A stretch of 64,000 nt of DNA from Pseudanabaena sp. (GTDB taxonomy: Bacteria > Cyanobacteriota > Cyanobacteriia > Pseudanabaenales > Pseudanabaenaceae). Every line of letters begins with the position of its first letter. The stretch's first letter is position 1. The stretch is taken from positions 62,001-126,000 of the forward strand of contig QBMK01000001.1 in assembly GCA_003249035.1 (NCBI GenBank). Direction: 5' to 3'. The translations under genes and the position numbers were made by a program. The notes under the pieces were generated by a model. The model worked only from the letters and a program-made list of their open reading frames with translations. It was not told the origin of the DNA and searched no databases. Of the stretch, positions 1 to 8,621 are shown piece after piece.

Positions 1-50
1 GAGGATGGACTGACCTTACCCTAGTGACTGAGCGCAAAGTGGGGTAGTCT

Positions 51-81
51 GAGTATTAATTTGCATAGCAAATAAATACTC
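51..81. repeat. small inverted repeat upstream of the first gene
   Basis: The arms 51-64 and 68-81 are complementary at 13 of 14 positions around a 3-base loop. It lies 17 bases before the first start codon, so it could be a 5' leader hairpin or the terminator of an upstream gene outside the window. There is no clear U-tract. Confidence 0.35.
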
Positions 82-98
82 ACTTAGGCGAATTTTAT

Positions 99-983
99 AT
101 GGCAGATACTACTCGCAAACTACTAATTAAGCGCATTGTTATAATGCTGCTTTTATTAGCGCTTTTTGTAGGCGCGTTTTCGGGAGCCCTCTATTTTTAT
201 CAGAATGATCGCACGCAGCGATCGGCTAATCTGACCTTTGGTGATGACAAAGAACCAAATCGGATCGATGTTGAAGTTAGTTTATTAGGAGTAGATCCGA
301 TCAAATCTGAGATGAATCTTCGATTTGTCCCGATCCCTCAAGGCACATTTGCTAAAGATGCACGCCTCACCAGAGAGCTAAGATTCTTTACAGGTATTGA
401 AAGTGGTAAAGCTGAAGTTACACTTGAGAAAAATCGTATTCCTGATGCTGTTACAGGCTCTTTAACACTAGCAACTGGCAGGGTCAGTGACTATCCTTTT
501 GATGTTCATAGTACTGACTTCTTTCTCTTTTTTACTAATCCTAAGGATGAGAAAGAAGAGATTCCCATGTCAGTAGGCTTTTATGGAGCAATTTCGGGCT
601 ATAACATTGATGTAGACTATATCCCCAAAACAGTATTCGAGTCTTCTGATAGTTATATTGGCTTGCGCGTAAATGTTTCGCGATCAATAATCACCAAGTC
701 TTTCTCTATCTTCTTGATGATTGCAATGTGGTTGATTGGTTTGGTGATATTTACGATGACGATGTTAGTGGTTTGGCAACCACGTCCGATTGAATTCGGG
801 ATGTTCACTCTTATTGCGGGTATGTTATTTGCGCTACCTGCGGTGCGAAATCTTCAGCCTAGTGTTCCTCCTCTTGGCGGTTTGTCAGATTTTCTCTCGT
901 TTTTCTGGGCAGAGTCACTTGTGGCAATTTCGATGCCAATTCTTTTCTTCACATGGCTAACACGCTATAAAAAACCTAGCTAA
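99..983 (+). CDS. DUF4436-like membrane protein
   Basis: A 294-residue protein with an N-terminal membrane segment (about residues 12-32), a predicted extracytoplasmic beta-rich domain of about 170 residues, and three hydrophobic segments in the C-terminal third (about 203-225, 232-250 and 268-288). This layout and the phrases DYPFDVHSTDF and WQPRPIEFGMFTL recall the DUF4436 family, which has no established function. The ATG is preceded by AGGCGA at a usable distance. The next gene follows after 63 bases on the same strand, so the two may be co-transcribed. Family assignment is from memory of the domain pattern. Confidence 0.6.
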   Translation: MADTTRKLLIKRIVIMLLLLALFVGAFSGALYFYQNDRTQRSANLTFGDDKEPNRIDVEVSLLGVDPIKSEMNLRFVPIPQGTFAKDARLTRELRFFTGIESGKAEVTLEKNRIPDAVTGSLTLATGRVSDYPFDVHSTDFFLFFTNPKDEKEEIPMSVGFYGAISGYNIDVDYIPKTVFESSDSYIGLRVNVSRSIITKSFSIFLMIAMWLIGLVIFTMTMLVVWQPRPIEFGMFTLIAGMLFALPAVRNLQPSVPPLGGLSDFLSFFWAESLVAISMPILFFTWLTRYKKPS

Positions 984-1046
984 ATAAATATTCGAGGCTT
1001 GCAATGCAGGCCTCGAAATCACTCAAAAACTAACATTAATCTAACT

Positions 1047-2549
1047 ATGTCCTTACCGCCGATCATTGAGCAAATGCTCACTCCAGAGTTTTACGATCAT
1101 CCTGTTACTGAGCCTATCCAACTTCTACAAACCCATATTTCCTTTGTGCTGCTAACTGGAGCCTATGCCTACAAAGTCAAGAAACCAATGAACTTTGGCT
1201 TCTTAGATTTTTCTAGATTGGAAAAACGCAAATATTTTTGTGATGAAGAACTTCGACTTAACCGCCGTTTAGCGCCTGACCTATATCTTTCAGTCTTGCC
1301 TATTATCGATACAGATGGGAAATATCACTTTGATAAGACTGGTACAGGCACACCTGTGGAATATGCGATCGCAATGCCAGAATTCGCACAAGAGGATTTA
1401 CTCATTGAGATGTTTGCTTCGGGCAGACTGACGGTTGACCATGTAAAACAGATTGGCGAACAGTTGGCGGTATTCCATCAAAATGCACTAACCAATGACC
1501 ATATCAATAGCTTTGGGACAATGGAAGCGGTTCGGGCGGTGGCAAATGATAACTATGCTTCTACAGAGAAATATGTTGGTATTGCTCAAACTGACGAGCA
1601 GCTTACTCAAACCCGCGCCTATACAGATAAATTCTTTGCAGAGAATGCTGAGTTATTTAGCGATCGCATTGCTAAGGGGAAAGTGCGCGAATGTCATGGC
1701 GATGTCCATTTAAAAAATATTTGTCTCTATCAAGATCAAATCCAGATTTTTGACTGTATCGAATTTAATGAGCCTTTTCGCAATAGTGATGTGCTGTACG
1801 ATGCCGCATTTCTATTAATGGATTTACAATTTCGCGGTAGAAGAGATCTCGCAAATATTTTCCTAAATACTTATCTAGAGCGCACTGGTGATTATGAAGG
1901 AGTAGTATTGCTGCCACTCCATTGCAGTATGCGTGCTTATATTCGCGCTAAGGTTACTTCATTCTTGCTAGACGATCCCAATATTCCTGCGGATGTGAAA
2001 GCGAATGCTCAAACGGAAGCATCGGCATATTACAAACTGTCGTGGGAATATACGCAACCCAAGCAAGGTAAGTTGATTATCATGTCGGGTGTATCTGGCT
2101 CTGGCAAAAGCACAACCGCAGGAGCGATCGCTTCTGCGCAAGATGCCATCTATCTGCGATCGGATGCGATTCGTAAGCAGATTGCAGGAATTGACCTGAT
2201 GGATCGCGGTAGTGATCACATCTATACGCCTGAGATGACTGCGAAAACATATACAAGATTGGCTGAATTAGGTTCTCTATTGGCTAGCAGAGGCTTCACA
2301 GTAATTCTCGATGCGAAGTACGATCGCATTAGCCTGCGAAGTCAAGCGATCGCTGCTGCACAGTCTCAAAATATTCCTGTAGAAATTATTTACTGCACTG
2401 CGCCGGTGGAAATTTTGGAGCAACGTTTACGCGATCGCTCTGCTGCTAATAATGATATTGCTGATGCGACGGTTGAGCTATTAGCCAGTCAGCAAGATTC
2501 CTTCGAACGCTTCACGGTTGAGGAATTGTCTTTAGTCAAAAAAGCGTAG
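1047..2549 (+). CDS. bifunctional aminoglycoside phosphotransferase-like / P-loop kinase protein
   Basis: The frame is open from 999, but the ATG at 1047 begins the conserved region (MSLPPIIEQML), so I prefer that start (500 residues). The N-terminal two thirds resembles the APH/choline-kinase fold: a KVKKPMNFGFLDFS segment and the catalytic-loop motif CHGDVHLKNIC followed by IFDCIEFN. The C-terminal third is a P-loop kinase with Walker A GVSGSGKST near residue 350. Such two-domain proteins (COG2187 plus COG0645) are widespread; their substrate is not established and antibiotic resistance should not be assumed. It converges on the next gene. Confidence 0.75.
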   Translation: MSLPPIIEQMLTPEFYDHPVTEPIQLLQTHISFVLLTGAYAYKVKKPMNFGFLDFSRLEKRKYFCDEELRLNRRLAPDLYLSVLPIIDTDGKYHFDKTGTGTPVEYAIAMPEFAQEDLLIEMFASGRLTVDHVKQIGEQLAVFHQNALTNDHINSFGTMEAVRAVANDNYASTEKYVGIAQTDEQLTQTRAYTDKFFAENAELFSDRIAKGKVRECHGDVHLKNICLYQDQIQIFDCIEFNEPFRNSDVLYDAAFLLMDLQFRGRRDLANIFLNTYLERTGDYEGVVLLPLHCSMRAYIRAKVTSFLLDDPNIPADVKANAQTEASAYYKLSWEYTQPKQGKLIIMSGVSGSGKSTTAGAIASAQDAIYLRSDAIRKQIAGIDLMDRGSDHIYTPEMTAKTYTRLAELGSLLASRGFTVILDAKYDRISLRSQAIAAAQSQNIPVEIIYCTAPVEILEQRLRDRSAANNDIADATVELLASQQDSFERFTVEELSLVKKA

Positions 2550-2559
2550 TTGTTGAGCA

Positions 2560-2602
2560 ATTAACGATTTATGCTGTGTTTTTTGGAGTGTAAATCGTTA
2601 AT
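2560..2602. terminator. inverted repeat between convergent genes
   Basis: Two perfect 12-base arms (2560-2571 and 2591-2602) enclose a 19-base loop between the ends of two convergent genes. It could terminate transcription from both sides. The stem is AT-rich and lacks a long U-tract, so the role is inferred from position. Confidence 0.45.
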
Positions 2603-2608
2603 CATGAG

Positions 2609-4264
2609 TTAATTTAGAAGCAAGAAAAGTTCACCATTCTGCATACTTTCATCACTACTGGCAATGGAAAAACCACTTGCTTCTATATGTTTAAGAACTT
2701 GAGCAAGGGAAGAATTGCTGATACTAGGAGAAATCTCGCTTGCTGCCTTGAGATTTAATAGACTTGTCCGTAACCAAGATAGATCGAGATTCTTGTTAAT
2801 ATATGCGTAAGTTAGGAGATCGCTTGGCAACTTTGTCGATACAGTTTTAAAGCTTTTTAATGCAGCGATCGATTCACTCTTCTTGAGAGCTAATGTTGAT
2901 TCTAAGACTGGGAGAGAATTCGATAGATATATATAATCTTTGGTTTGAGTATGTGCCGCTACCACATTTCCCGACACTTTAGAATTATCGTTAGCAGACA
3001 GATTTGTCCATATAGTCACAGGTTGTGTCTTCAGCGAGATTTCTCCAACTGTGAGTTTATTTCTAACGAGACGATCCAGATCGGCGATCGCTTCTTTCAC
3101 AACATTTGCATCTTCCACTTTCGCAACTAACAACCAATTAGGAGAACCATTCAGTTTGGGAAGTAAGGCGATCGCGTATTCATGCTGCGCCCATGTTAAA
3201 GCATTGCTCTCTAAAGGAATTGGCGCGATCGCATTTATCACTGCTTGTTTCCATTCGGGAAGTAGCTGAACTTGCAAACCTTCCAACATCTCACCAAGAT
3301 TATCGCCAATGATTACGGAACTAGCCGCAGGGATCTTGTTAGCTATACTCCCAGAGGATTTTTTTGAGACTATGAGCTTGGTTGTTTGAGTTTCAATGGC
3401 TGCTTCTGGCTTTTCGCTCGCAGTTGCAAAGCTCAGCGCAGTTTTTGCTTTGATCCCCAACTTGTCAAAACTTAAACTCATTAACAAGCTTTCTTTTGGT
3501 AACTCTTCACCTAACTCGGCAAAATTCACATAAGCAACACCAAATTTGCCTACATTTTTATCCTTATTAAATTGCGCTAAGCGATCGCTATAGTTACCCA
3601 AACTTGCCAGCGCAAAATCTGGCTTTTGCAGCGCATCAATAGCTTTGTGTAATACCCGCTTATCATTGGCAAACAAGACGAAATCATCTAAAGTTGTCCC
3701 CACAATCTCAGGCTGATCGTCTACAAAACTAGTATTTAAAATCGATATGCCCTGATATTGCTCAAAGCCTAAATCAGACCCATTTACTGCTAATTGTTGC
3801 CAAAAAGTATCAATGCTAGTCTTTGCAAGTTCAGCATCTTTAACCGCAAAAGCCAATAAATATCCCGTTTGCAAACCATTAGCAGGTTGATCATCTAGAT
3901 CGATATTGGTCACAGCTAAAGTAATTTCTTGATCGAGCCAAGGCTGAATATCGCTCTCATAGTCTAATAACCAGTTTTGTCGCAATTGCTGTTTAAGGTT
4001 AGCTAATTCATGACGCACATCACCGCGATCGCTCGGTTTCGCCGCCAGCTGAGTGAATAGCCCCAATTTCTCTGGATTTACCAAAAACGATAAAAATAAA
4101 GGCGATCTCTGCGGTAAAAACTTTACGGCTAGTGGCTGAGTCTTGACTCCCGCCAAAACATCACGGGGATTTGCTCCAAAAATTTTGCCCACGGTGGTTA
4201 AGCTCATTACCAGAAGCAGAACTCCAACTACGGCAATCCCAACAAAAACAGGTTTTATTTTCAT
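2609..4264 (-). CDS. DUF3352 domain-containing protein
   Basis: The frame can be extended to 4360, but the ATG at 4264 starts a normal signal-anchor (MKIKPVFVGIAVVGVLLLVMSL), whereas the longer form would overlap the upstream permease gene. The remaining roughly 520 residues are soluble with repeated modules typical of cyanobacterial DUF3352 proteins: LAVKFLPQRSPLFLSFLVNPEKL near the N-terminus, LAFAVKDAELAKTSI and LVAKVEDANVVKEAI later. Probably an extracytoplasmic membrane-anchored protein of unknown function. It lies 68 bases downstream of the permease gene on the same strand and may be co-transcribed. Confidence 0.65.
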   Translation of the reverse strand: MKIKPVFVGIAVVGVLLLVMSLTTVGKIFGANPRDVLAGVKTQPLAVKFLPQRSPLFLSFLVNPEKLGLFTQLAAKPSDRGDVRHELANLKQQLRQNWLLDYESDIQPWLDQEITLAVTNIDLDDQPANGLQTGYLLAFAVKDAELAKTSIDTFWQQLAVNGSDLGFEQYQGISILNTSFVDDQPEIVGTTLDDFVLFANDKRVLHKAIDALQKPDFALASLGNYSDRLAQFNKDKNVGKFGVAYVNFAELGEELPKESLLMSLSFDKLGIKAKTALSFATASEKPEAAIETQTTKLIVSKKSSGSIANKIPAASSVIIGDNLGEMLEGLQVQLLPEWKQAVINAIAPIPLESNALTWAQHEYAIALLPKLNGSPNWLLVAKVEDANVVKEAIADLDRLVRNKLTVGEISLKTQPVTIWTNLSANDNSKVSGNVVAAHTQTKDYIYLSNSLPVLESTLALKKSESIAALKSFKTVSTKLPSDLLTYAYINKNLDLSWLRTSLLNLKAASEISPSISNSSLAQVLKHIEASGFSIASSDESMQNGELFLLLN

Positions 4265-4332
4265 CCAACTTGTACCAAAAAATAAGATTTTGAAGAATAG
4301 TAAACGACCCTTCGAGCTGCTTATTTTGCTTT

Positions 4333-5361
4333 TTAATAACGAATTCTCGGATCGATCCAAGCATTAATAATGTCTACGAGAATACTCACGATCGTGACGA
4401 TGATCGCAAAAAACACGACAATTCCTTGTACCACAGGATAGTCTCGCCCTGAGATCGCCTCAAACAATCGATTAGCTAGCCCTGGCCAAGAGAAAGTAAC
4501 TTCAGTCAATACAGCGCCGCCCATAAGCGAAGCAATTGTCAATCCCAAAATTGTAATTACAGGGATCATCGCATTTTTGAGCGCATGGTTAAACAAAATC
4601 ACTCTGGGATTAATCCCTCTTGCCTTAGCAGCTTCAACATAGTCTGACTGTAAAGTTTGACGTAAATTCACCCGCACAATCCGCTCGAAAATTCCGCTAA
4701 TAACAATCCCTAAACTAGCCGCAGGCAAGATTAAATATTGAATACTTGTCCAGAGACCTTGCCAATTTCCTTTTATCAACGCATCAATAGTATATAAACC
4801 GAATACTTGAACGGGTGGCTCAGCACCAGCTGGGAAGCGAGTCCCAACCGGCAACCATCCCAACTGCACAGAAAATACTAATTGCAAAAGCATACCAACC
4901 CAAAACAATGGCAATGAGTAGGTAATAATTCCAAATAATCTGCCGCCTACATCCCATTTAGTATTGGGACGCAAAGCAGCAACGATGCCAACAGTTAGAC
5001 CAACTACCAAAGCCACAATCAGGGCATACATCGCGAGTTCAGCGGTAGCTGGGAAAAAGTTTTTAATAATTTGCCAAACGGTTTGATCGCGGGTACTAAT
5101 CGATTTACCCAAATTAAATCGGGATAGATCCTGTATGTATCCCCAATATTGCGAAAATAGAGTACCTGTCAGCCCCACGTCTGCGCGCAAGGCAGCCTTA
5201 ACTTCTTCGGGGGCGCGTGGCCCTAAAATTGCATCGATCGGATCTCCAGGAGTAGCGCGCATTAACAAAAATACGACGGTAGCGATCGCCCACAACATAA
5301 TTGGTGCAAGTAACAACCGCGCCGTAATGTAATAAAACAGGGCTTTGAGGCGACTAGACAT
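4333..5361 (-). CDS. DppB/OppB-type ABC transporter permease
   Basis: A 342-residue inner-membrane permease of the peptide/nickel ABC importer type. The N-terminus holds one membrane helix followed by the family motif ATPGDPIDAILGP; the cytoplasmic coupling (EAA) loop reads EAAKARGINPRVILFNHALKNAMIPV in total and is kept short of residues 250-275; the C-terminus has the usual SWPGL and RDYPVVQG motifs. About six membrane segments are visible. No partner permease, ATPase or binding protein is adjacent, which is common for scattered peptide transporters in cyanobacteria. Substrate cannot be told from this subunit. Confidence 0.85.
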   Translation of the reverse strand: MSSRLKALFYYITARLLLAPIMLWAIATVVFLLMRATPGDPIDAILGPRAPEEVKAALRADVGLTGTLFSQYWGYIQDLSRFNLGKSISTRDQTVWQIIKNFFPATAELAMYALIVALVVGLTVGIVAALRPNTKWDVGGRLFGIITYSLPLFWVGMLLQLVFSVQLGWLPVGTRFPAGAEPPVQVFGLYTIDALIKGNWQGLWTSIQYLILPAASLGIVISGIFERIVRVNLRQTLQSDYVEAAKARGINPRVILFNHALKNAMIPVITILGLTIASLMGGAVLTEVTFSWPGLANRLFEAISGRDYPVVQGIVVFFAIIVTIVSILVDIINAWIDPRIRY

Positions 5362-5427
5362 AGACTGAAGCTTTACTGGACAAGAATCTAACTATAGCGC
5401 TTTGCGCTCTAAGCAAAATCAAAAGAT

Positions 5428-5476
5428 GTAAATGATTAGTGTTGCAGGGCGGAGCCTTGCAACACTAATCATTTAC
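5428..5476. repeat. long palindrome with GC-rich loop
   Basis: Perfect 19-base arms (5428-5446 and 5458-5476) flank an 11-base loop, GGGCGGAGCCT. It belongs to the set of long intergenic palindromes in this window and stands upstream of the permease gene. Confidence 0.8.
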
Positions 5477-5494
5477 TGGGGAGAGAGTAGTAGT

Positions 5495-5641
5495 TAACCC
5501 AAGTTGCTACCTATCAAAAACCGTCTCAAAACAAGTTAAAAACAACCCCTCTAAGTGCTAAACAACGCTTTTTTTTATATAAAAATCTAGCATTTTTTAT
5601 TTTGATTTTAGTTTTGGATGAATAGGTAGCAACTTGGGTTA
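5495..5641. mobile_element. MITE-like element with 20-bp terminal inverted repeats
   Basis: A 147-bp segment ends in perfect 20-base inverted repeats (5495-5514 and 5622-5641). The AT-rich interior has no reading frame of note, which fits a non-autonomous miniature transposable element. Its right end abuts the stop codon of pfkA. I could not see a convincing target duplication. Confidence 0.6.
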
Positions 5642-5642
5642 G

Positions 5643-6728
5643 TTAATTGATTTCTCCCACGTAAGTTCCTAAGCCGATCGCAGTGTGAATCAATGTTCCA
5701 TGAATATCAACGGCACTATATTTAGTGATCGCATCAGCAATTGGTACATCGATCACTTCCCGATTTGACCAAGCCACCATGCGATCGTATTTGTCCTGTG
5801 CGACTAAATCCACCGCAGCTACACCAAACGCTGCACCAAGGATGCGATCGAGAGGTGATGGCGTGCTCCCTCTCTGAACATGACCCAAAACGCTGACTCG
5901 GCTCTCCATACCAGTGCGCGTACTGATCTGATCGCCAAGATATTGACCGATGCCACCATATAACTTTTGACCGAGGCTATTTGTATATGTCACAGACTCA
6001 CCTGTGGGGGTTTTTACGGCTTCCGCGACTACCATCGTACTGAAATTAAAACCACGTAAAGCCCGATTCATCAAGCGATCGCATACTTCATCAAGATCGT
6101 AGGCAATCTCAGGGATCAAAATGATATGCGCCCCACCGGCAATTCCTGCGCTCACAGCAATATGTCCCGCATCGCGTCCCATTACTTCTAAAATCATCAC
6201 GCGACTATGGCTGATAGCTGTATAGGTTAAGCGATCGAGCGCCTCTACAGCCACGCTTACCGCTGTATTAAATCCAATCGAGTTTTCTGTCACGCCTAAA
6301 TCGTTGTCAATAGTCTTCGGCACTGCCACGAGATTCATATGTCCCTGCTGGGCGAGGCGGCGCAAGATTGCCAAGCTACCATCACCACCAATACCGATCA
6401 GTCCATCTAGTCCGAGCTTGTGGTAGCCCTCAATCACTTCCTCAGAGCGATCGAGAATTGAGCCATCGGGCATGGGGTAAGCAAAGGGATTTCCTTTATT
6501 CACGGTTCCCAAAATTGTGCCACCATAACGCAGAATTCCCGATACCTTTTGCATATCCAGTAATTCTGCTTCTACTGGGCGATTCATCAATCCTTGGGTT
6601 GCACCTTTAATGCCATAAATTTCTATGTCGTAGTCTCGGGCACGGCGCACGACTGCTCGAATCACCGCATTTAGCCCACCACAGTCACCGCCACTTGTCA
6701 AAATACCAATACGCTTAAGCTTTGTCAT
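5643..6728 (-). CDS. pfkA: ATP-dependent 6-phosphofructokinase
   Basis: A 361-residue enzyme that phosphorylates fructose 6-phosphate in glycolysis. The N-terminus carries GILTSGGDCGGLNAVIR (nucleotide binding), then GGTILGTVNKGNP, GIGGDGS, the catalytic PKTIDNDLG motif near residue 138-145, and MGRDAGHIA. The GGDCGGLNA form is the type seen in cyanobacteria and in the PPi/ATP-PFK subgroup, so the phosphoryl donor is not certain from sequence. It is a single gene, bounded upstream by repeats and downstream by a MITE-like element. Confidence 0.92.
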   Translation of the reverse strand: MTKLKRIGILTSGGDCGGLNAVIRAVVRRARDYDIEIYGIKGATQGLMNRPVEAELLDMQKVSGILRYGGTILGTVNKGNPFAYPMPDGSILDRSEEVIEGYHKLGLDGLIGIGGDGSLAILRRLAQQGHMNLVAVPKTIDNDLGVTENSIGFNTAVSVAVEALDRLTYTAISHSRVMILEVMGRDAGHIAVSAGIAGGAHIILIPEIAYDLDEVCDRLMNRALRGFNFSTMVVAEAVKTPTGESVTYTNSLGQKLYGGIGQYLGDQISTRTGMESRVSVLGHVQRGSTPSPLDRILGAAFGVAAVDLVAQDKYDRMVAWSNREVIDVPIADAITKYSAVDIHGTLIHTAIGLGTYVGEIN

Positions 6729-6824
6729 AAATCTTGTAATAGTTTCTCAAAGTTGATCGAGCCTTGAGGACAGCGATACTTTGCATCAACTAGCCTCTCT
6801 CTCAATCCTACTATTCTGCTTTAA

Positions 6825-6923
6825 TACCAAAACACAAAATGGCTACGCATTTTGTGTTTTTAAAACCCTTACTGGGTTTGGTTTTTAATCCACAAAAGTG
6901 TGACGACACTTTTGTGGATTGAT
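6825..6923. repeat. double-hairpin intergenic repeat, copy 1
   Basis: Two perfect hairpins, 6829-6841/6848-6860 and 6889-6901/6906-6918, are joined by a roughly 26-base linker that contains AAAACCCTTACTGGGTTTGG. The same linker, in reverse orientation, joins two hairpins with different stems at 54194-54298. The first loop contains GGCTACGC in both copies. Confidence 0.85.
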
Positions 6924-6997
6924 ATAACCTATTTATCAAGACAAGAGCTGTTTTGAGATGTTAAATATTTGTGAACTGCGTTTAGGAATGATAATTT

Positions 6998-7055
6998 AAT
7001 AAAACCCAAAATTGTTTCGGCGGGCTTCGCCCGCCGAACCAATTTTGGGTTTTAT
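6998..7055. repeat. long palindrome with GGGCTTCGCCC-type tip
   Basis: Arms 6998-7024 and 7030-7055 pair with one mismatch around CTTCG. Outside them, AGGAATGATAATTTAA (from 6984) and TTAATTTTCATTCCT (to 7083) add a second, looser pairing, so the whole 100 bases can fold. The arms begin with AAAACCC and end with GGGTTTT, as in other palindromes here. The wider gap 6729-7254 contains only this and the preceding repeat. Confidence 0.8.
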
Positions 7056-7254
7056 ATGCACATGTTATTTAATTTTCATTCCTTAGAATTACTCTTGCAT
7101 TCAAATTTTGGCGATCGCCAAATACTGTAAGTTTGACTGTAAGCATCGCTGCGACTAGAATTTAACGTTAACAAACACTAATAGGCTCAATAAATCGATG
7201 GGAACCAGAGAAATATCAAGCGCATTGCGAAAAGCCTTGCTGAAAGGCGAAAGC

Positions 7255-7590
7255 ATGTCTCTGGCACTTTATCAAGACAAGCTAGTAGAACATATTGATG
7301 AATGGTATGAAGGACTAAAAGCCGATCGGGAAGACTTTGCCTTTGTGCTCACGGAAAGGCCTGGAGAGGTGGCTATGCTAATGATTGATAAAGATAAAAA
7401 TATCTATGTGAATGAAGAGGCTAAAGATCAACTATCGAAAATATGGACTAAAAACTACACAAAGAACATGAAGTTCCTGATTCCTGGGATAGCCGATCAC
7501 ATCTATGAGGCTGTTTTTTCTATAACTGGATTTTCAGTTATGAAAGCACCTAAGCGATCAAAGGCAGTCGGAATGGGAAAAAGGGGTTAA
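7255..7590 (+). CDS. conserved hypothetical protein
   Basis: The frame is open from an ATG at 7198 (130 residues), but the conserved-looking part begins at MSLALYQDKLVEHIDEWYEGL, encoded from 7255 (111 residues), so I favour the internal start; neither has a strong ribosome site. The pattern (an amphipathic N-terminus, then FVLTERPGEVAMLMIDKDKNIYVNEEAKDQL) resembles a small soluble protein family I associate with cyanobacteria. I can name no function. It stands alone between repeats. Confidence 0.6.
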   Translation: MSLALYQDKLVEHIDEWYEGLKADREDFAFVLTERPGEVAMLMIDKDKNIYVNEEAKDQLSKIWTKNYTKNMKFLIPGIADHIYEAVFSITGFSVMKAPKRSKAVGMGKRG

Positions 7591-7764
7591 TATAGCGCTT
7601 TTTAATCAAGCAAGGTGATGAACGTCGTTTCCCCGCCCTCGGAGTGGAAACACGCCCGTACTTTATTAGATTGCGAAACGTTATATCTAGAGATTGATAT
7701 TTGTAGTGTTTTCGGTAGTAAACTTAGGCTTAGAAAGCTTATCGGTAAGTTTATAAACTGAAAT

Positions 7765-7977
7765 ATGCAGCCTACAGATCCTAATTCTAATTCTGACTCT
7801 AACAATTACAAATATTCCCTTTTAGTTGAGATTGGTCGCGGCTGGGAATGGGTGGTTTTTTCCGTTAAAGTATTGAGCCGTGTGGGTGGTCCAATCGAGA
7901 TTACTAAAACAATCTTAAATTCTATTAAAATTCTAATTACTCGCACACTCAAGCAATGGGGATTTGGAGGTAAGTAA
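7765..7977 (+). CDS. small hypothetical protein
   Basis: A 70-residue frame with a polar, Asn/Asp/Ser-rich N-terminus and an amphipathic hydrophobic C-terminal half (WEWVVFSVKVL and IEITKTILNSIKILITRTL). Its stop is 4 bases before the likely GTG start of the next gene, and its last codons hold that gene's ribosome site, so the two would be translationally coupled. I do not recognise the family. The preceding gap (7591-7764) holds nothing I can name. Confidence 0.45.
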   Translation: MQPTDPNSNSDSNNYKYSLLVEIGRGWEWVVFSVKVLSRVGGPIEITKTILNSIKILITRTLKQWGFGGK

Positions 7978-7981
7978 ATCC

Positions 7982-8566
7982 GTGTTTAAAGATTCTACAG
8001 ATTATGAATTCACCCAAATCTTAGAGGCTAATTGGCAAGTCATCAGAAAAGAACTTGAGCAGATTAGTGGTAAGGAGTTTCTAGATTGGCCGGAAAAGCA
8101 CCTCTATGGCAAAGGATGGCAAACCTTTGGTCTATACGCTTTTGGGATGAAACTTGGTAAAAACTGCCAAATTTGCCCAGAAACAACGAAACTGGTTGAC
8201 AAAATCCCTAATATGGTAACGGCTGGATTTTCTTCGCTTTTGCCAGGTACACATATTGCGGCACACACTGGCTATCCTGATGGAGTTTTACGCTGTCACT
8301 TAGGCCTAGTTGGTTGCGATGGATGCAGCTTAAGAGTTGGCGATCAAGTCCAAAATTGGCAAGAAGGGAAATGTTTGGTGTTTGATGATACGACCGAGCA
8401 TGAAGCTTGGAATCGTGGCGATCGCACCAGAGTAGTTTTGCTAATTGACTTTAAGATGGATGACTTATCAACTAACGGTCAAAAGCTAGAAGATGCAGTA
8501 ACAGATTCTGGGAAGGGCTTTTGGGGGAATCTCAAAGGAATATTTTCTGGTTCAAAACCTGAATAG
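7982..8566 (+). CDS. aspartyl/asparaginyl beta-hydroxylase-like protein
   Basis: The frame extends to a TTG at 7964, but GGAGG at 7966-7970 is an ideal ribosome site for the GTG at 7982, giving 194 residues. The protein shows the Asp_Arg_Hydrox (2-oxoglutarate/Fe(II) dioxygenase) pattern: LLPGTHIAAHTGYPDGVLRCHLGL, where the His and following acidic residue would bind iron, GCSLRVGD, and the second iron His in DDTTEHEAWNRGDRTRVVLLID, whose Arg would bind 2-oxoglutarate. The substrate in bacteria is generally unknown. The C-terminus carries a low-complexity extension of about 40 residues. Confidence 0.8.
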   Translation: MFKDSTDYEFTQILEANWQVIRKELEQISGKEFLDWPEKHLYGKGWQTFGLYAFGMKLGKNCQICPETTKLVDKIPNMVTAGFSSLLPGTHIAAHTGYPDGVLRCHLGLVGCDGCSLRVGDQVQNWQEGKCLVFDDTTEHEAWNRGDRTRVVLLIDFKMDDLSTNGQKLEDAVTDSGKGFWGNLKGIFSGSKPE

Positions 8567-8621
8567 TAAAACGCTCATTTAAACTTCTCATTCAATTTTT
8601 TAAATTTTCATCAACATTATT

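Noticed and set aside
999-1046. N-terminal extension of the APH-like protein from 999
   Set aside because: The extension lacks conserved-looking sequence and the ATG at 1047 begins the family pattern.
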